DNA of 5,819 nt. Source: JBDTRY01 sp039931435 (lineage in GTDB: Bacteria; Acidobacteriota; Thermoanaerobaculia; Gp7-AA8). The DNA lies in assembly GCA_039931435.1 (NCBI GenBank), contig JBDTRY010000241.1:1-5819 (forward strand), given 5' to 3'. A program made the translations under genes and the position numbers. Below are positions 5,714-5,819 of the stretch, in pieces (position 1 is the stretch's first letter; each line of letters opens with the position of its first letter). Under the pieces are notes generated by a model. The model had not been told where the DNA came from and made no database searches. It worked only from the letters and a program-made list of their open reading frames with translations.

Positions 5714-5819
5714 ATGGCGACCAGGACAAAAAAGAGCAGTCCGAAACAAGTCGACTCCCTCATTCACGAGGAGGCGAAGCGAAAGTACATCCCCACGGCC
5801 GAATACCAGTCTGTCCTGG
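5714..5819 (+). CDS. Probable type III-like DNA methyltransferase (Mod), N-terminus only
   Basis: Only the first 35 codons are in the window: MATRTKKSSPKQVDSLIHEE followed by AKRKYIPTAEYQSVL, after which the frame runs off the end. The protein would be the methyltransferase that protects host DNA from the upstream Res subunit. A Lys-rich start leading to a block of the form 'H-x-(D/E)-x-(K/R)-R-x-x-IPTAEYQS' matches, from memory, the N-terminus of site-specific DNA methyltransferases paired with this Res family. No catalytic motif (FxGxG, DPPY) is visible yet, so the function rests on this N-terminus and on position. ATG 5714 is chosen because the Lys-rich leader follows it directly. AAAAGGA (5693-5699) lies upstream with a rather long spacing of 14 nt. 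The gene could also be another component of the system. Confidence 0.7.
   Translation, partial: MATRTKKSSPKQVDSLIHEEAKRKYIPTAEYQSVL

Overview
The window looks like a bacterial defence (restriction-modification) locus from a fairly GC-rich genome. By-eye counts give about 62-70% GC on sampled lines of the large restriction gene and the first nuclease gene. The long stretch upstream carries two hairpin-type interspersed repeats with the core GTCATCCCGAA...GAGGGATC. Repeats of this kind are scattered between genes in many GC-rich soil and environmental bacteria (for example Gemmatimonadota and Acidobacteriota). No taxon can be fixed from this sequence alone.

Layout, left to right. Positions 1-425 are non-coding as far as can be seen and hold two inverted-repeat elements (129-210 and 306-403). 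At 426-1358 (+) lies a 310-aa PD-(D/E)XK-type nuclease-like protein. Convergent with it, at 1433-2287 (-), is a 284-aa protein with a possible PUA/EVE-like N-terminal reader domain and a DUF3883-type, Mrr-like PD-(D/E)XK C-terminal domain. A 256-bp divergent intergenic region (2288-2543) carries a 12-bp perfect palindrome and a larger inverted repeat. At 2544-5597 (+) is a 1017-aa Res subunit of a type III-like restriction system: an SF2 helicase/translocase followed by a C-terminal PD-(D/E)XK nuclease. After a 116-nt gap containing a G-quadruplex motif, a gene starts at 5714 (+) and runs off the window. Its 35 visible residues resemble the N-terminus of the DNA methyltransferases that accompany this Res family.

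The core unit is therefore a res-mod restriction-modification pair in the order res first, mod second. Two further stand-alone nuclease-like genes sit beside it. One is on the opposite strand and has visibly lower GC, which suggests a separately acquired module. Whether the two accessory nucleases cooperate with the RM pair or merely share a defence island cannot be decided from the sequence. Their combination, and especially the putative reader-nuclease fusion, is the most interesting part of the window.
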